Positions 63,873-64,000 of a stretch of 64,000 nt of DNA are shown here, piece by piece. Each line of letters opens with the position of its first letter. Positions within the stretch are counted from its first letter, which is position 1. The DNA lies in contig JAADJD010000004.1 of assembly GCA_013150955.1 (NCBI GenBank), positions 1-64,000 of the forward strand. Reading direction: 5' to 3'. A program made the position numbers and the translations under genes. The stretch is from Calditrichota bacterium (lineage in GTDB: Bacteria > Calditrichota > Calditrichia > RBG-13-44-9 > J042). Below the pieces are notes generated by a model that ran no database searches, had not been told where the DNA came from, and was given only the letters and a program-made list of their open reading frames with translations.

Positions 63873-64000
63873 GTGCCTGGTCAGAGTATTCGCATAAAAT
63901 TAAAGGCCTACGATCATCATTTGATTGATAAGTCGGCGGAAAAAATTATTACCACAGCCAAGGCAACGGGTGCGCTGATTTCCGGTCCCATTCCGTTGCC
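63873..64000 (+). CDS. rpsJ: 30S ribosomal protein S10, N-terminal part
   Basis: GTG preceded by GAGAGGTGG starts a frame reading [20 protein letters not shown] and on through [10 protein letters not shown], the N-terminal half of S10, cut off by the window end. It likely opens the S10 ribosomal-protein operon, fused to the end of the str operon. Confidence 0.95.
   Translation, partial: MPGQSIRIKLKAYDHHLIDKSAEKIITTAKATGALISGPIPL

Overview
The window looks like a chromosome segment from a Gram-negative bacterium of the FCB superphylum, most likely Calditrichota/KSB1-like. The pointers are a Por/T9SS-type C-terminal sorting domain (YPNPFNP motif) at the left edge, a TonB-dependent receptor, a LolA-like protein, Mpl (meso-DAP peptidoglycan recycling), a DUF5916 protein and the form of RpoB/RpoC. 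The phylum call is inference; no 16S gene is present. A family-5 uracil-DNA glycosylase would suit a warm habitat but does not prove one.

Layout. 1-8.5 kb: end of a secreted sorting-domain protein, acyl-CoA dehydrogenase, a TPR protein, an HD-GYP response regulator, mpl-trmJ, and a small HicB/HicA-like pair. 8.5-16.8 kb (minus): a signalling block of solute-binding protein, membrane histidine kinase, NtrC-type regulator, HDOD protein and a hybrid kinase whose phospho-accepting His is replaced by Glu. 16.9-19.9 kb: smpB, tyrS and an AT-rich pair of unknown genes. 19.9-24.4 kb (minus): a four-PAS hybrid kinase overlapped by a FIST-domain gene. 24.4-25.4 kb: gene-free, repeat-rich. 25.4-35.3 kb: a DUF5916 outer-membrane protein, asparaginase, a cluster of LolA-like, exported YidD-like and two paralogous TPR/membrane proteins, then oligoendopeptidase F. 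35.5-39.5 kb: a probable copper-acquisition locus (Cys/His-rich peptide, two-domain FixH/YtkA-like lipoprotein, TonB receptor with CxxxM and HxM motifs). 39.8-47.4 kb: an S9 peptidase fused to an FGE-like domain, a sulfite-oxidase-fold protein, and a cold-shock/GT4/GT4/uracil-DNA-glycosylase operon. 47.7-64 kb: tRNA genes and the core translation/transcription block tuf-rpmG-trnW-secE-nusG-rplKAJL-rpoBC-rpsL-rpsG-fusA-rpsJ.

A recurring intergenic element runs through the left three quarters. It is about 145-185 bp with imperfect inverted termini that start CCCA and end TGGG. I find eight full-length or near full-length copies and four half-length copies, often right after stop codons, plus one unrelated REPIN-like palindromic cassette. 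The features that best repay a second look are the copper locus, the Glu-substituted hybrid kinase in its five-gene signalling block, the exported YidD/LolA/TPR cluster, and the repeat family. No CRISPR array, prophage or transposase gene was seen.
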